Notes: generated from the letters alone by a model not told the origin. Positions 36,217 through 45,486 are shown, numbered from the stretch's first letter. The stretch: DNA of 64,000 bases from Cryobacterium sp. GrIS_2_6 (GCF_035984545.1 NZ_JAXCHP010000001.1:2356001-2420000), one strand, 5' to 3'. Made by a program: numbers and translations.

Positions 36217-36417
36217 ATGAGCTTCCCCTTCTTCCGATCCGCCAGACCCACCGCCCCAGAGGCGCACGAAGAGCCCCAACCCGTCCTTCCTGAAGACTCG
36301 ACGAAACCCAAAACCAAGATTCTCTGGTTTGGTTCCGCCCCGGCAGTCCCCCGGCCGATCAACACAATCACAAAAGAGCATCATGATCGCCGGCCGATTG
36401 CAGACCCGCACCTCTGA
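36217..36417 (+). CDS. Short hypothetical protein downstream of the riboswitch
   Basis: The 66-residue frame (MSFPFFRSARPTAPEAHEEP...) is Pro-rich and hydrophilic with no recognisable domain or membrane segment. AGGA precedes the ATG by about 10 bases, within the 3' end of the riboswitch. It may be a short leader-like gene or the remnant of a longer riboswitch-controlled gene. Confidence 0.35.
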   Translation: MSFPFFRSARPTAPEAHEEPQPVLPEDSTKPKTKILWFGSAPAVPRPINTITKEHHDRRPIADPHL

Positions 36418-36590
36418 GGACATCGAGGTCCGCGCTTTGTCTGGTTGCGAGTGGAGAGTCATCGACCGCCGCATCGCCAGAAACAGTGCTCTCTGCCTGG
36501 TTGGCTTCATCAAAGCACGGCCACTATGAGGTCATGGAATTCCTTGACCCGGTTGAGCGCACTGCCTTCCCGAGTCTGGACGGAGCAATA
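36383..36590 (+). pseudogene. Frameshifted small conserved actinobacterial protein
   Basis: Frame 1 (36383-36516) encodes SEDIEVRALSGCEWRVIDRR and CLVGFI; a one-base shift near 36515 leads to KHGHYEVMEFLDPVERTAFP and SLDGAI in another frame. Together they form a ~75-residue protein resembling small Microbacteriaceae proteins that end in a similar EVM...F..FDEA pattern (from memory, not checked). After 36590 no coding sequence is seen until the permease. Confidence 0.55.
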
Positions 36591-36757
36591 ACACCCGGTG
36601 AAACACGACGAAATACTCCCGCGAGGCGGTCAATCGGCTGCCAAACTGGCACAAGGAATCTCCAATCTGCCGTTATGGCAACATCGTTTGGGCAAGGCAG
36701 CGTGTACTTTTTTCACCTATCAGCGCTGAGCGTCCCGAAATTTCAAAGGAGAGATTT

Positions 36758-38242
36758 GTGACCGAAGAAAGCCCAACCAAGAACCGTGGTCTGGAAGTCC
36801 GTTCCATCGACTACGTGCCCAAAAACGAGCGGCACGGCAAGGTCTGGCACATCGGGCCGCTCTGGTTCATGTGCAACGCACAGATCGCGACCCTCGCGAT
36901 CGGAGTCGTAAGTTTCGCCGCCGGCGGAAACCTGGTCTGGTCGCTCATCGCGATCACCATCGGGCTGGTCATCGGCACCGTCTTCATGGCGGCACACTCA
37001 TCGCAGGGCCCGAAGCTCGGTCTGCCGCAAATGATCCAGTCGCGACCGCAGTTCGGCTACGTTGGCGCCCTCCTCGTGTGGCTCTTCGCCTTCCTCCAGT
37101 ACGCCGGTTTCAACGTGTTCAACACGGTCCTCGCAGGCAACGCGATCAGCGGAGCGCTCCATTCCGACCCGGTCGTCTCTCCATTCTGGTTCTGGGCGGT
37201 CACCATCGTCGGCGCCGTCGTCGCCCTCTTCGGCTACGACCTCATCCACAAGATGGAGCGCTACCTCACGTACGTGACGGTCGTCGTCCTGGCACTCCTG
37301 ACCTTCTCGGCGCTCGTCAATCTGCACCTGCCCGCCGGGGCCTTCGATCTCGGCGATTTCAATCCAGTCGCATTCTTCTCCCAGCTGGGCGTCGTCGCCG
37401 GGTACCAGATCTCCTGGGCAATCTACGTCTCCGACTACTCGCGCTACCTGCCCGCCGAAACGCCCAGTCGCAGTACCTTCCGCTGGACGTTCTGGGGCAG
37501 CGCCATCGGCGGCGCCTGGCTGATCTTCCTCGGCGCGTACCTCGCCGCGGCCGTCACGGACTTCGACGCCGGCGATCCGATCACCGCCATCCAGGGCGTG
37601 GCCGATAGCCTCTTTCCCGGCTTCGGCACGATCGCGCTGCTCGTGATCGCTCTTGGCCTGGTCGCGGTCATCGTGCTGAACATGTACGGCGGATCCCTCA
37701 CCCTCATCTCCTCGATCGACAGCATCCGCAAGGTGAGACCGACCGTAACCGTTCGAATCGTCACCGTCGCGATCACCGCCGGCATCTCCGGCGTCCTTTC
37801 GCTCTATGCCTCGAGCAACTTTGCGGTCTTCTTCGCGGACTTCCTCCTGCTCGTCTTGTACTTCTTCATCCCGTGGACGGCGATCAACCTCACCGACTAC
37901 TTCATCGTGCGGAAGGGCCACTACGCGATCACGGAGATCTTCAAACCCAATGGCATCTACGGCCGTTGGGGCTGGGCGGGCATCACCGCTTACCTGGTCG
38001 CGTTTGCGTGCATGACCCCGTTCTTTGACATCTCGGGCTTCTACGTCGGGTTCGTTTCGCAGGCGATGGGCGGCGTCGACCTCGCGCTCTTCGTCGGCCT
38101 GCCGATCGGTGCGCTGCTCTACTGGCTGTTCACCAGGAACCTGGACGTCGCGGCCGAACGGCAACTCGCCGACGAGCAGGCCGACGCTCTCGAGCTCGCC
38201 TCGCAGGAGCAGGAAGACCTCGCGGGCGCTCTCATCGACTAG
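36758..38242 (+). CDS. NCS1-family purine/cytosine permease
   Basis: The 494-residue protein has 12 hydrophobic segments and NCS1 motifs: GPKLGLPQMIQSRPQFGY near residue 87, QYAGFNVFNTVLAGNAI near 114, and SWAIYVSDYSRYLP near 221. NCS1 members import nucleobases, allantoin or hydantoins by cation symport. GTG 36758 follows AAAGGAGA by six bases. It is followed by a nitrilase-fold amidase and a convergent PucR regulator, so an N-containing ring compound is the likely substrate. Confidence 0.9.
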   Translation: MTEESPTKNRGLEVRSIDYVPKNERHGKVWHIGPLWFMCNAQIATLAIGVVSFAAGGNLVWSLIAITIGLVIGTVFMAAHSSQGPKLGLPQMIQSRPQFGYVGALLVWLFAFLQYAGFNVFNTVLAGNAISGALHSDPVVSPFWFWAVTIVGAVVALFGYDLIHKMERYLTYVTVVVLALLTFSALVNLHLPAGAFDLGDFNPVAFFSQLGVVAGYQISWAIYVSDYSRYLPAETPSRSTFRWTFWGSAIGGAWLIFLGAYLAAAVTDFDAGDPITAIQGVADSLFPGFGTIALLVIALGLVAVIVLNMYGGSLTLISSIDSIRKVRPTVTVRIVTVAITAGISGVLSLYASSNFAVFFADFLLLVLYFFIPWTAINLTDYFIVRKGHYAITEIFKPNGIYGRWGWAGITAYLVAFACMTPFFDISGFYVGFVSQAMGGVDLALFVGLPIGALLYWLFTRNLDVAAERQLADEQADALELASQEQEDLAGALID

Positions 38243-38260
38243 GGCCTGACGGGGTGAAAC

Positions 38261-38297
38261 GGCCGGGCCTGTGACCTCCCTGGTCACCGGCCCGGCC
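38261..38297 (+). terminator. Hairpin downstream of the permease
   Basis: GGCCGGGCCTGTGACC and GGTCACCGGCCCGGCC pair around TCCCT with one mismatch. A CCCTTT run follows. It may end or attenuate the permease transcript before the amidase gene. Confidence 0.6.
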
Positions 38298-38372
38298 CTT
38301 TCACGAATGATCACCTCCGGCCGCGATACGGAGCAACACAACGCACGTCGGCCACGAGACAAGGAGTAAGAC

Positions 38373-39194
38373 ATGATCCGCATTGCGTGTCGACAGCTGG
38401 CACCGGTCATTCCCGACCTGGCCGGCAACGTCGAACGATCCGTGGCCGCCGTGCGCGAATCGGTGGCGGCAGGCGCCCGACTGGTCGTGCTGCCCGAACT
38501 GGTCACCACGGGCTACATGTTCTCCTCGCAGGAGGAGGCCCGGTCCGTCGCCGTGACGACGGACCATCCCGTGTTCGCGCAGTGGGCACTAGCGGTGGCC
38601 GGCGTCGACGGCGTCGTCGTCGGCGGCTTCGCCGAACTCGGTGCCGACGGCCTCGTCTACAACAGCCTCGCCGTCGTCGACGGCTCCGGCGTCCTGGGGA
38701 GCTACCGCAAGACTCACCTGTGGGATAGGGAGAAGCTCGTCTTCACGCCCGGCTCGGCCGTCCCCCCTGTCGTGGACACCCCGCTCGGCCGGCTTGGCGT
38801 CCTCATCTGTTACGACCTGGAGTTCCCCGAGATGACCCGCAGCCTGGCTCTGCGCGGGGCCGAGCTGATCGTCGTGCCCACCAATTGGCCGCGGGAAACC
38901 GTACCAGAGGGCGAGCGAGTCCCAGAGGTCACGGTCGCCATGGCTGCCGCGTATACCAACCATGTCGGCGTCGTCTGCTGCGACCGCAGCGGCATCGAGC
39001 GCGGCCAGGACTGGAACGAGGCGAGCTCCATCATCAACGAGCACGGCTGGGTCGTCGCCACCGCCGACGCGTCGGGGATCGCGATGGCCGACCTGGATCT
39101 GCTCCGGTCCCGGGACAAGACCATCACGCCGTTGTGCGATGCGTTCGGCGACCGGAGGCCGGAGCTCTATAGCGAGGTCGTCGCACCCCGGTAG
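38373..39194 (+). CDS. Carbon-nitrogen hydrolase (nitrilase superfamily)
   Basis: The 273-residue protein has the nitrilase triad: Glu42 (VVLPELVTTGY), Lys113 (SYRKTHLWDREK) and Cys146 (LICYDLEFPE). Such enzymes hydrolyse amides or carbamoyl amines, for example N-carbamoyl-beta-alanine or N-carbamoyl amino acids. The motif around Cys (CYDLEFPE) is nearest to the amidase and carbamoylase branches. Next to an NCS1 permease this suggests breakdown of an imported pyrimidine or hydantoin, though the ring-opening enzymes are not nearby. Confidence 0.88.
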   Translation: MIRIACRQLAPVIPDLAGNVERSVAAVRESVAAGARLVVLPELVTTGYMFSSQEEARSVAVTTDHPVFAQWALAVAGVDGVVVGGFAELGADGLVYNSLAVVDGSGVLGSYRKTHLWDREKLVFTPGSAVPPVVDTPLGRLGVLICYDLEFPEMTRSLALRGAELIVVPTNWPRETVPEGERVPEVTVAMAAAYTNHVGVVCCDRSGIERGQDWNEASSIINEHGWVVATADASGIAMADLDLLRSRDKTITPLCDAFGDRRPELYSEVVAPR

Positions 39195-39234
39195 ACCACC
39201 GCCCGGTCGGCTCGGCGATGGTGAACGGCGTCGG

Positions 39235-40749
39235 TCAGCGGCGGTGGTACGCCGCGAGCAAGGCCCAGAGCTCCGCCCGCCCGGAGAAGGCATCGAGATC
39301 CAATTCCAGGATGGCCGCCAGCCGCTGGACCCGGGCGCGCAAGCCGTGGCGGTGAACCCCAAGCGCCCGGGAGGCAGGCCCCCAAAGCGCGTTGTGTTCC
39401 AGCCAGACCCATCCACAATTCAGCAGGTCGCGGCCGTCAGCTTCGCGCAATACCGGGGCGAGGCGGGCAAGTGCCCGGCGTGCGACATCGCCGCGGTCGA
39501 GCAGGCCGAGGACGCCCTCGGTATTGCGGTCGGAATGGACTGCCCCCTTGGTGCCGGATCGGAGGGCATGTGCGAGGGCGCGCGTGGCCTGGTCCAGCCC
39601 AGATCGGAATTCTGCGTAGACAGCGGGCGCGGAAACGCCCGCTCGCACCCCGACGGAATCGACGAGCTCGCTGATGCGTGACTGGTCGGATGCCGACACG
39701 ATGAACACGAACTGGTCGCCTGCGCGGGCGAAGAAGACCCTTCCCTCACCATCCTGGACCGTGCGCTGGAACGACGCCTCGAGAGCGGAGTTAGCGGAGG
39801 AACCGACATCGCATGTCACCACCAGGACGGGCTCTGAGGGGAGGGGCTCGGAGACCGCGGCCATCACCTGGTCGGCCGCGTCCGCGTGGCCGGAGACGAG
39901 AAGGTGCAACATTTGCTCTCGGATGATGTGCACGCTCCGGTCTGCGGCGTCGTGCTGCTCCAGGGACACCGCCACGAGAGCCAGAGCGGCGGTGACCACC
40001 GACTGTGCCGCGGCGTCGAGTACGTCGACGTCGGCCACGGCGAGTGCCCCTCGGATGGCGTTCCGCGAGCCCAGGGTCTGGATGACGGCGTGCCGTTCGC
40101 CAAGTCGAACGGCCACGCTTGACCGACGCCCAGAGTTCAGCAGACGCGCCACCTCCGCAACGAGCTCGGCGCTCTGGTGGCTTCCGAGGCTGCCCAACGG
40201 GTGCACGGAGGTGACGTTCCCGCCGGAGTCGAACATCACCACCCTGCATTCGAGTTGGCGGGCCAGCTCAGCGAGTACGTTGTGCACTCCCCCGGAACCC
40301 AGCGCCGAAAGGGACAAGGACTGTTGCGCCTTGAGCGCCCAGTCATCGCGTGCACTAGCCTCCCGCACGAGCATGTCCGCCGCCCACCGGATGATCGCGA
40401 TGAACGGGGTTCGGTACGGCACCTCCACGAGCGGAAGTCCGGCCCCAGCGCAGGCGGCGACCAGATACGGCGGAGTGCCCGAGCGGACGACTTCGGTGCC
40501 GAAGCCAAGCGCCCTGACCCCGTTCGCAGTCAACCTCCGCACGTAGTCGACGAAAATGCCGGACGAAGCGCCCACCATGAACTGGGTGCCCGTCGTCAGC
40601 AGCATCTGGTCGTCGGACAGGAAGGGCGTGGGATCGAGGAGATCCGTGCTCGAGATCCACTGGATCGGCTCGTCGATACTCCCCTCCGCGGTCACGATCG
40701 TGACCCCGAGGCTCTGGCGTTGCAGCAGCTGGCGCACGGTGGGAGGCAT
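39235..40749 (-). CDS. PucR-family transcriptional regulator
   Basis: The 504-residue protein has an N-terminal PucR sensor-like domain (VRQLLQRQSLGVTIVTAEGS, ISSTDLLDPTPFLSDDQMLLTTG), a GGDEF-like middle region and a C-terminal HTH of the PucR type (ALARLAPVLREADGRDLLN, GPASRALGVHRHGLRARVQRL). PucR proteins control purine or amino-acid catabolism. It is convergent with the amidase gene. ATG 40749 (MPPTVRQLL) is preferred over 40848. 40750-41107 has no identifiable gene. Confidence 0.88.
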   Translation of the reverse strand: MPPTVRQLLQRQSLGVTIVTAEGSIDEPIQWISSTDLLDPTPFLSDDQMLLTTGTQFMVGASSGIFVDYVRRLTANGVRALGFGTEVVRSGTPPYLVAACAGAGLPLVEVPYRTPFIAIIRWAADMLVREASARDDWALKAQQSLSLSALGSGGVHNVLAELARQLECRVVMFDSGGNVTSVHPLGSLGSHQSAELVAEVARLLNSGRRSSVAVRLGERHAVIQTLGSRNAIRGALAVADVDVLDAAAQSVVTAALALVAVSLEQHDAADRSVHIIREQMLHLLVSGHADAADQVMAAVSEPLPSEPVLVVTCDVGSSANSALEASFQRTVQDGEGRVFFARAGDQFVFIVSASDQSRISELVDSVGVRAGVSAPAVYAEFRSGLDQATRALAHALRSGTKGAVHSDRNTEGVLGLLDRGDVARRALARLAPVLREADGRDLLNCGWVWLEHNALWGPASRALGVHRHGLRARVQRLAAILELDLDAFSGRAELWALLAAYHRR

Positions 40750-41439
40750 GAATGCCAAGGCTAGTCCAGAACGTGGCAAGCTCGCCCGGCAGCCCGGCGG
40801 AGACGGGCAGCCGCAGGCCCGCATCAAGGTTGCTCGCCGGTCGATCACAGGGGCATCGATTCGTCGACGCCGTCAGGGCACATGCTCCAGACCCCACCGA
40901 TCTCGTTAGCGACTGAGGAACGCCAGATATTGATCGAGCGCACGAACGCAGGCATCCACGACCGCTCAAGAATCGTCCAGGGCACTCCCCCAGCCTGGCG
41001 ACACGTTTCGTTTCTCGAGGTCGACTGCACGGATCTCACCGTGAACGCGCGCCTCGTGCAGGCCAGTGTGAATGCTCCGCTCTCCGAAGTCGCCTGCACG
41101 CCGCGACTGAGCTTCTGCGGAGATTTCGGACAGCGGACCTGGTGGTTTCTTCTACGCTGCCAGGGCTGGCTGTTGATAACCATGGTGGACTTCGTTGGGT
41201 CTGCGGTAGCCGAGCGCTGAGTGCCGGCGTCGGCTGTTCTAGAAGCCCTCGATGTAGCGGATGACGTCGCTGCGCGCTAGGGTTTTTGTCGCGTACGCGG
41301 TGCGGTAGACGCATTCGTTCTTCAGCATCGAGAAGAACGATTCGGCCATGCTGTTGTCCCATTACACGCCCGTGCGGCCCATCGAGGACCGCATCCCGAG
41401 CCTGGTCACCAGGGCCCGGAATTCGGCGGACGTGTACAC

Positions 41440-42891
41440 GGCGGATTCAACCGGTCGTCGCAACACCGGTGCTTGCGGACAACAGTAGCTCGTTCATCGC
41501 TTCGGCTGGCGTCTTGAATCCGAGCGTCTTGCGGGGGCGTTCGTTCAGGGTCTTGGCGACGGCGTCGAGATCGTCCAGGGCGTAGCGGGTGAAGTCGGTG
41601 CCTTTGGGGAAGTACTGGCGCAGCAGCCCGTTGGTGTTCTCGTTACTGGGCCGCTGCCAAGGCGAGTGGGGATCGGCGAAGTAGATCGGCAGCCCGGTCT
41701 GGATGCGGAGTCTGGCGTGTTGGGCCATCTCGGCGCCCTGGTCCCAAGTCAATGACTTGCGCAGGGTCTCGGGCAGGCCGGTGATGGTTCGGGCGATCGC
41801 ATCACAGACGGCGTCGGCGCCGTGTCCGGCTGTCGCGGGCCCGTTCTTGATCTGTGCGCCGATCATCTTGTGCTCGTCCATCGGGGGCAGGTGCAACAGC
41901 ATCGTGAACCTCGTGGTGCGTTCGACGAGAGTCCCGATCGAGACCCCGCCTAGTCCGAGGATCAGGTCCCCTTCCCAGTGTCCGGGAACGGCCCTGTCGT
42001 TGGCTTCTGCGGGCCGGGCGGCGATCATGACTTCCTCTGACAGGAAGCTCTTGCCTCGTTTTGCGCGGGCCCGCGGCACTCGCAACGCCCGACCAGTGCG
42101 TAAGGCCGTGGTCAGCTCGCGGCGCAGCGCTCCACGACTCTCGATGTAGAGGGCCTGGTAGATCGCCTCATGCGAGATTCTCATGCTCCTATCGTCGGGG
42201 AAATCGACCTTAAGCCGACCTGCGATCTGCTCCGGGCTCCACGCTGTGGACCAGCGGCGATCCTGTCGGGGCCCATGTCGACGCCCGTTCCACGCCCCGA
42301 TCCCGGGAGCTGCAGCGGGCGTGCCATCAGCGCGCTTCACTGTTCCATCCAACCGGGACTGAACGTAATCGCGCAACAGTGGGCTACCCGCGAGCTTGGC
42401 CATCTTGGGCCGGCGGGCACGCCGGTCGGAGTGCCACTGGGCGCTCGTGGCACGGTATTCAGCCTTGCCGCCGCGCGAGGCCGCGTTGCGTCGTAGCTCG
42501 CGGGAGATCGTCGACGGGGACCGGCCCAACGCCTGTGCAATCTGTCGAACACCAAGATTCTGTGCTCGCAGGATCGCGATCTCCTCACGCTCGACGAAGG
42601 TCAAGAACCTTCCTGACAGCGGTGCCTTGCTGAGGTCTCGCATCCCACCAGCGTGACGGAAGAAACGTGTCCCGACTGGCGCCGACACGCCGGCCCGCTC
42701 ACCAGCATCCTCGCTCGAGACACCCTGCCCAACGAGGTCCCAGAAATTCTGCCGGTGCTCCCGGCGCCACCCCGGCGGCCGGCCCGGCGACCGCATCGGC
42801 TCCCGCCCGAGTTGCGTGGCCATCCAATCCTTCGGACGTCCCATAAACCACCTCCATAATCGAGGTGTTGCTTCCACCGGTTGAATCTGCC
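41440..42891 (-). mobile_element. IS30-family insertion sequence inside the IS3 element
   Basis: The ends are GGCGGATTCAACCGGT (41440) and GGCAGATTCAACCGGT (inverted, ending 42891), with GCAACACC shared further in. A 3-bp duplication CAC flanks it (41437-41439, 42892-42894). Removing the element and one CAC rejoins the IS3 orfB codons for HSDRGS and VYTSAEF in frame. The single transposase gene is intact. Confidence 0.9.
41447..42844 (-). CDS. IS30-family transposase
   Basis: The 465-residue protein has an N-terminal HTH (EIAILRAQNLGVRQIAQALG, SPSTISRELRRNA) and a DDE core: GHWEGDLILGLG (Asp), LTWDQGAEMA (Asp) and RPSNENTNGLLRQYFPKG (Glu). It starts at ATG 42844 (MGRPKDWMATQ). The open frame in this register extends far upstream to 44305, but only because the neighbouring IS3 debris lacks stops in that frame. 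Confidence 0.92.
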   Translation of the reverse strand: MGRPKDWMATQLGREPMRSPGRPPGWRREHRQNFWDLVGQGVSSEDAGERAGVSAPVGTRFFRHAGGMRDLSKAPLSGRFLTFVEREEIAILRAQNLGVRQIAQALGRSPSTISRELRRNAASRGGKAEYRATSAQWHSDRRARRPKMAKLAGSPLLRDYVQSRLDGTVKRADGTPAAAPGIGAWNGRRHGPRQDRRWSTAWSPEQIAGRLKVDFPDDRSMRISHEAIYQALYIESRGALRRELTTALRTGRALRVPRARAKRGKSFLSEEVMIAARPAEANDRAVPGHWEGDLILGLGGVSIGTLVERTTRFTMLLHLPPMDEHKMIGAQIKNGPATAGHGADAVCDAIARTITGLPETLRKSLTWDQGAEMAQHARLRIQTGLPIYFADPHSPWQRPSNENTNGLLRQYFPKGTDFTRYALDDLDAVAKTLNERPRKTLGFKTPAEAMNELLLSASTGVATTG

Positions 42892-43323
42892 CACGCTGCC
42901 GCGGTCGGAATGCCAGATCGCGTCCGGCTCGATCCGGGTCGTCACGGCCGCGTTTCGGAGGGCGTCGGCGACGAGTTCGGTGCGCATCTGATCGGCGAGG
43001 GACCAGCCGACGACTTTCTTGGAGTAGCAGTCGATGACGGTCACGAGGTAGATGAAGCCCTGCCAGGTGTGGATGTAGATGATGTCGCCGACGAGCTACA
43101 CCCCTGACCGGTCGGCGGTGAAGTCTCGTTTCACGAGGTCGGGCATGTTCGCTGCGGCTTCGGTGCTTGATGAGCCAGTTGCGGAGAGTTCCGGGGCCGA
43201 CGCCATACGCGGTCGCGACGTCCTTGATCGATTTGGACGTAGTAATCACCTCGCGACACAACTCGTCTGTGAACTCCTGAGATAATCGCCAACGCGATGC
43301 GGTCATGCTGATCTCTGCTTTCA

Positions 43324-43836
43324 GCCGCTGCTTCTGGACCTGCCCCTGGTCGCGCATCTCGCGGGGATGCTCGCCGGCTACGCCGTGACCGTCATGGTTC
43401 TTTTGATGTCCCGAACACCGGCACTGGAACGCGGCCTGGGTGCCGACCGGATGGCACGCTGGCACGGCCGCCTCGGCGGCGCGAGCGTCCTGCTGTTGGT
43501 CGTCCAGGCCGTTGCCGCAACCCCTGGCTGGGCTGAAGCGCAGGCGATCAGCCCGTGGCAGGCAACCGTTCACGTCCTGGACATACCCGGCCTGGTCGCC
43601 GCGACGGTCTCCACCTGCCTCTTCATCACGATAGGACTCGTTTCGATGCGAGCAGCGCGACACCGAATGCGCTACGAAACCTGGCACACCATCCACGTCC
43701 TCACCTATCTCGCCATCGCCCTCTCCTTCTCCCACGAACTCGCCGGAGCCGACCTCGCCGGCAGTTCGAAGAGGACGACTTCGGCGGAGCGATCGACATC
43801 CGGTCGGTGTACGGGTTACATCTGTGACCCGCTCTT
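43324..43836 (+). pseudogene. Ferric-reductase-like transmembrane protein fragment
   Basis: The frame after the IS3 end reads LLLDLPLVAHLAGMLAGYAV and has four membrane segments with family motifs (DRMARWHGRLGG, SMRAARHRMRYETWHTIHVL, YLAIALSFSHELAG). The His residues of the heme-binding type are present. The N-terminus is cut by the IS3 element and the frame shifts near 43770 (EEDDFGGAIDIRSVYG in another frame), then ends without the FAD/NAD domain. It is a disrupted oxidoreductase gene. Confidence 0.7.
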
Positions 43837-43972
43837 CCCTGACGGATGCTCCGCGTGCTGAAGTCGAGTCACGGTGCTGATCATCGTTCTCATGCTCGCA
43901 CGAGGCGGAATACAACGGGCGTTCAGGGGGCCGACGAGACCGCAGGGTCCGGGATCGATCCGGTTCAGTAGC

Positions 43973-44419
43973 ATGAAACGCATGTCCATCAAGCTTGAGA
44001 ATGTCGGCATCGCCGTTCGCGACCTCGACGCAACGATCGCCTTCTTCACCGACCTCGGTCTCACGGTCATGGGCCGTGACGAAGTCAGCGGTGAGTGGAC
44101 CGACACCGCCGTCGGCCTCGATGACAACCACGCCAGGATCGCGATGCTGCAGACGCCAGACGGTCACGGACGTCTCGAGCTCTTCGAGTACATCCATCCC
44201 GAAGCGATCGAGACGGAGCCCACTCGTCCCAACGAGATCGGCATGCATCGCATCGCCTTTTCCGTCGACAGCCTCGACGAAGCCCTTGCGATAGCCGCGG
44301 CGCACGGATGCTTTCCGCTTCGCGGAGTAGCGACCTATGAGGACGTCTACAAACTCGCCTACCTCCGCGGTCCCAGCGGCATCATCGTGATGCTCGCTGA
44401 GGAACTGAAAAAGAACTGA
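43973..44419 (+). CDS. VOC-superfamily (glyoxalase-like) protein
   Basis: The 148-residue single-domain protein has the paired beta-alpha-beta-beta-beta modules of VOC enzymes: IKLENVGIAVRDLDATIAFF, then ARIAMLQTPDGHGRLELFEY and GMHRIAFSVDSLDEALAIA. Potential metal ligands (Glu in LELFEY, His in MHRIAF) are visible. Start at 43973 or 43982 cannot be decided. The reaction is unknown. It is intact in a decayed neighbourhood. Confidence 0.82.
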   Translation: MKRMSIKLENVGIAVRDLDATIAFFTDLGLTVMGRDEVSGEWTDTAVGLDDNHARIAMLQTPDGHGRLELFEYIHPEAIETEPTRPNEIGMHRIAFSVDSLDEALAIAAAHGCFPLRGVATYEDVYKLAYLRGPSGIIVMLAEELKKN

Positions 44420-44451
44420 AGAGGACCTGAGCGACTCACAGGGTCACGGAA

Positions 44452-45078
44452 TCAGCCGCCACATTCGACGGCGCCGGTTCGTGCAGCAGGCAGGCGCGAC
44501 GGAACCGACCACTTCCCGCCGGTGATCCCCCCGGCTGTGCGGATCGGCACGGAGACCGGCACGACCGAGGAGCCGAAGGCGTGCTGGAGCTCGGTCAGGA
44601 CCGTCTCGTAGCGGGCCCGGGGATGATCGATCCGGCTGATCACGACGCCGCGCGGCATCCCGATGCTCTCGCATTCCGCCCAGAGCGCGGATGTGGCCGC
44701 GTCGACACCGTCAACGGCGGAGACGACGAACCCTCAGCATCCGCTGCCCGGAGGCCGGCTCGCAGTTCGCCGACAAAATCGGCGTAGCCCGGGGTATCGA
44801 GCAGATTCACCTTCACCTGGTCGACAACCAGGGGAAGCACCGAGAGCGCCACGGAGCGTTGCTGGTGGATCTCGGACGGATCGGAATCGCTCACCGTCGT
44901 GCCGTCGAGGATCGATCACATCCGGTTGATGGTTCCAGTGGCCAGGAGGAGCGCTTCGGCGAGCATCGTCTTTCCAGCCCCCGAGCGGCCGATCAGGGCA
45001 ACGTTGCGGATTTTCTCCGGACGATCCGGTGGTGCCGTCGTCCCGTTGGACGAGCAGTGTGTGCCTTTTTTCGGACAT
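44452..45078 (-). pseudogene. Decayed EF-G-like GTPase (N-terminal part, several frameshifts)
   Basis: Pieces in different frames give MSEKRHTLLVQRDDGTT, KIRNVALIGRSGAGKTMLAE (P-loop), SDSDPSEIHQQRSVALSVLP, VNLLDTPGYADFVGELRAGL (DTPG, G3) and VVISRIDHPRARYETVL (G4-like, with RID where NKxD is canonical). This is the layout of the EF-G-like (FusA2) proteins of actinobacteria, which have a degenerate G4. At least three frameshifts separate the pieces and domains II-V are missing. Confidence 0.75.
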
Positions 45079-45186
45079 GAAGCTCCTGACGTTGTTGTCT
45101 CGACTTTCCCGCACCGTTTAGTCGATTTGACACCCGAGCAGGACCGGACGGCAAGGGCCGGGTCGGTCGTGTCCCCGGGAGAGATC

Positions 45187-45385
45187 ACTTGCGCGTCGCT
45201 GCGGTACCGATGTTGTAGGTGATGGCGTCGAGGTTGTATTCGAGGTAGGCGAACTCGCCCGGCGGGGCGATGGGATGCCAGCGGCCTTCACCATGGGCGG
45301 CGAGTCGGCGGGAGCCGAGCACGCGCTAGTCGCCCAGCGGCGTCCACCACGGTTGCGGGGTGAAGGTCGAGCCATCACGCGAGGT
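45187..45385 (-). pseudogene. C-terminal remnant of an unidentified protein
   Basis: One minus-strand frame near the end reads WHPIAPPGEFAYLEYNLDAI and TYNIGTAATRK before a stop at 45187, which looks like genuine protein sequence, while the preceding part has an in-frame stop and shifted frames. The family is not recognised. The rest of 45188-45486 contains nothing else of note. Confidence 0.3.
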
Positions 45386-45486
45386 GCTCGTCCCGCGCGA
45401 GGGTCCTCACGGGAGCACCGCCCGCACGCGGCAAACGGGAAGGGGGTCTACACAAGTGCGCAGACGTCGAGTGGTCGAGTTGCCGG

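Larger units (their letters stand above)
41152..43306 (-). pseudogene. IS3-family transposase OrfA/OrfB remnant
   Basis: OrfA starts at ATG 43306 (MTASRWRLSQEFTDELC, HTH KDVATAYGVGPGTLRNWL) and loses frame near 43150. OrfB core fragments follow: GDIIYIHTWQGFIYLVTVID and DAIWHSDRGS, then the IS30 insertion, then VYTSAEFRALVTRLGMRSSM, WDNSMAESFFSMLKNE and SRRRHSALGYRRP. Two in-frame stops (before WDNS and before NSRRRH) replace a Cys- and a Tyr-type codon. The gene is dead by interruption and by point mutation. Confidence 0.85.
41108..43323 (-). mobile_element. Degenerate IS3-family element, interrupted by IS30
   Basis: The element shows an orfA-like HTH protein, an orfB integrase core split by the IS30 insertion, and candidate ends TGAGCTTCTGCGGAGAT (41108) and TGAAAGCAGAGAT (inverted, ending 43323). 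The ends are approximate and no target duplication is clear. The right end abuts a ferric-reductase-like gene fragment, which it may have disrupted. Confidence 0.65.

Noticed and set aside
40882..41220. 112-codon plus-strand frame before the IS3 element
   Set aside because: The frame runs into the IS3 end, lacks a ribosome-binding site and resembles no family.
41447..44305. 952-codon minus-strand frame as one protein
   Set aside because: It fuses the IS30 transposase, IS3 debris and antisense of a VOC gene by chance. Only the part from 42844 down is a gene, as the terminal repeats show.
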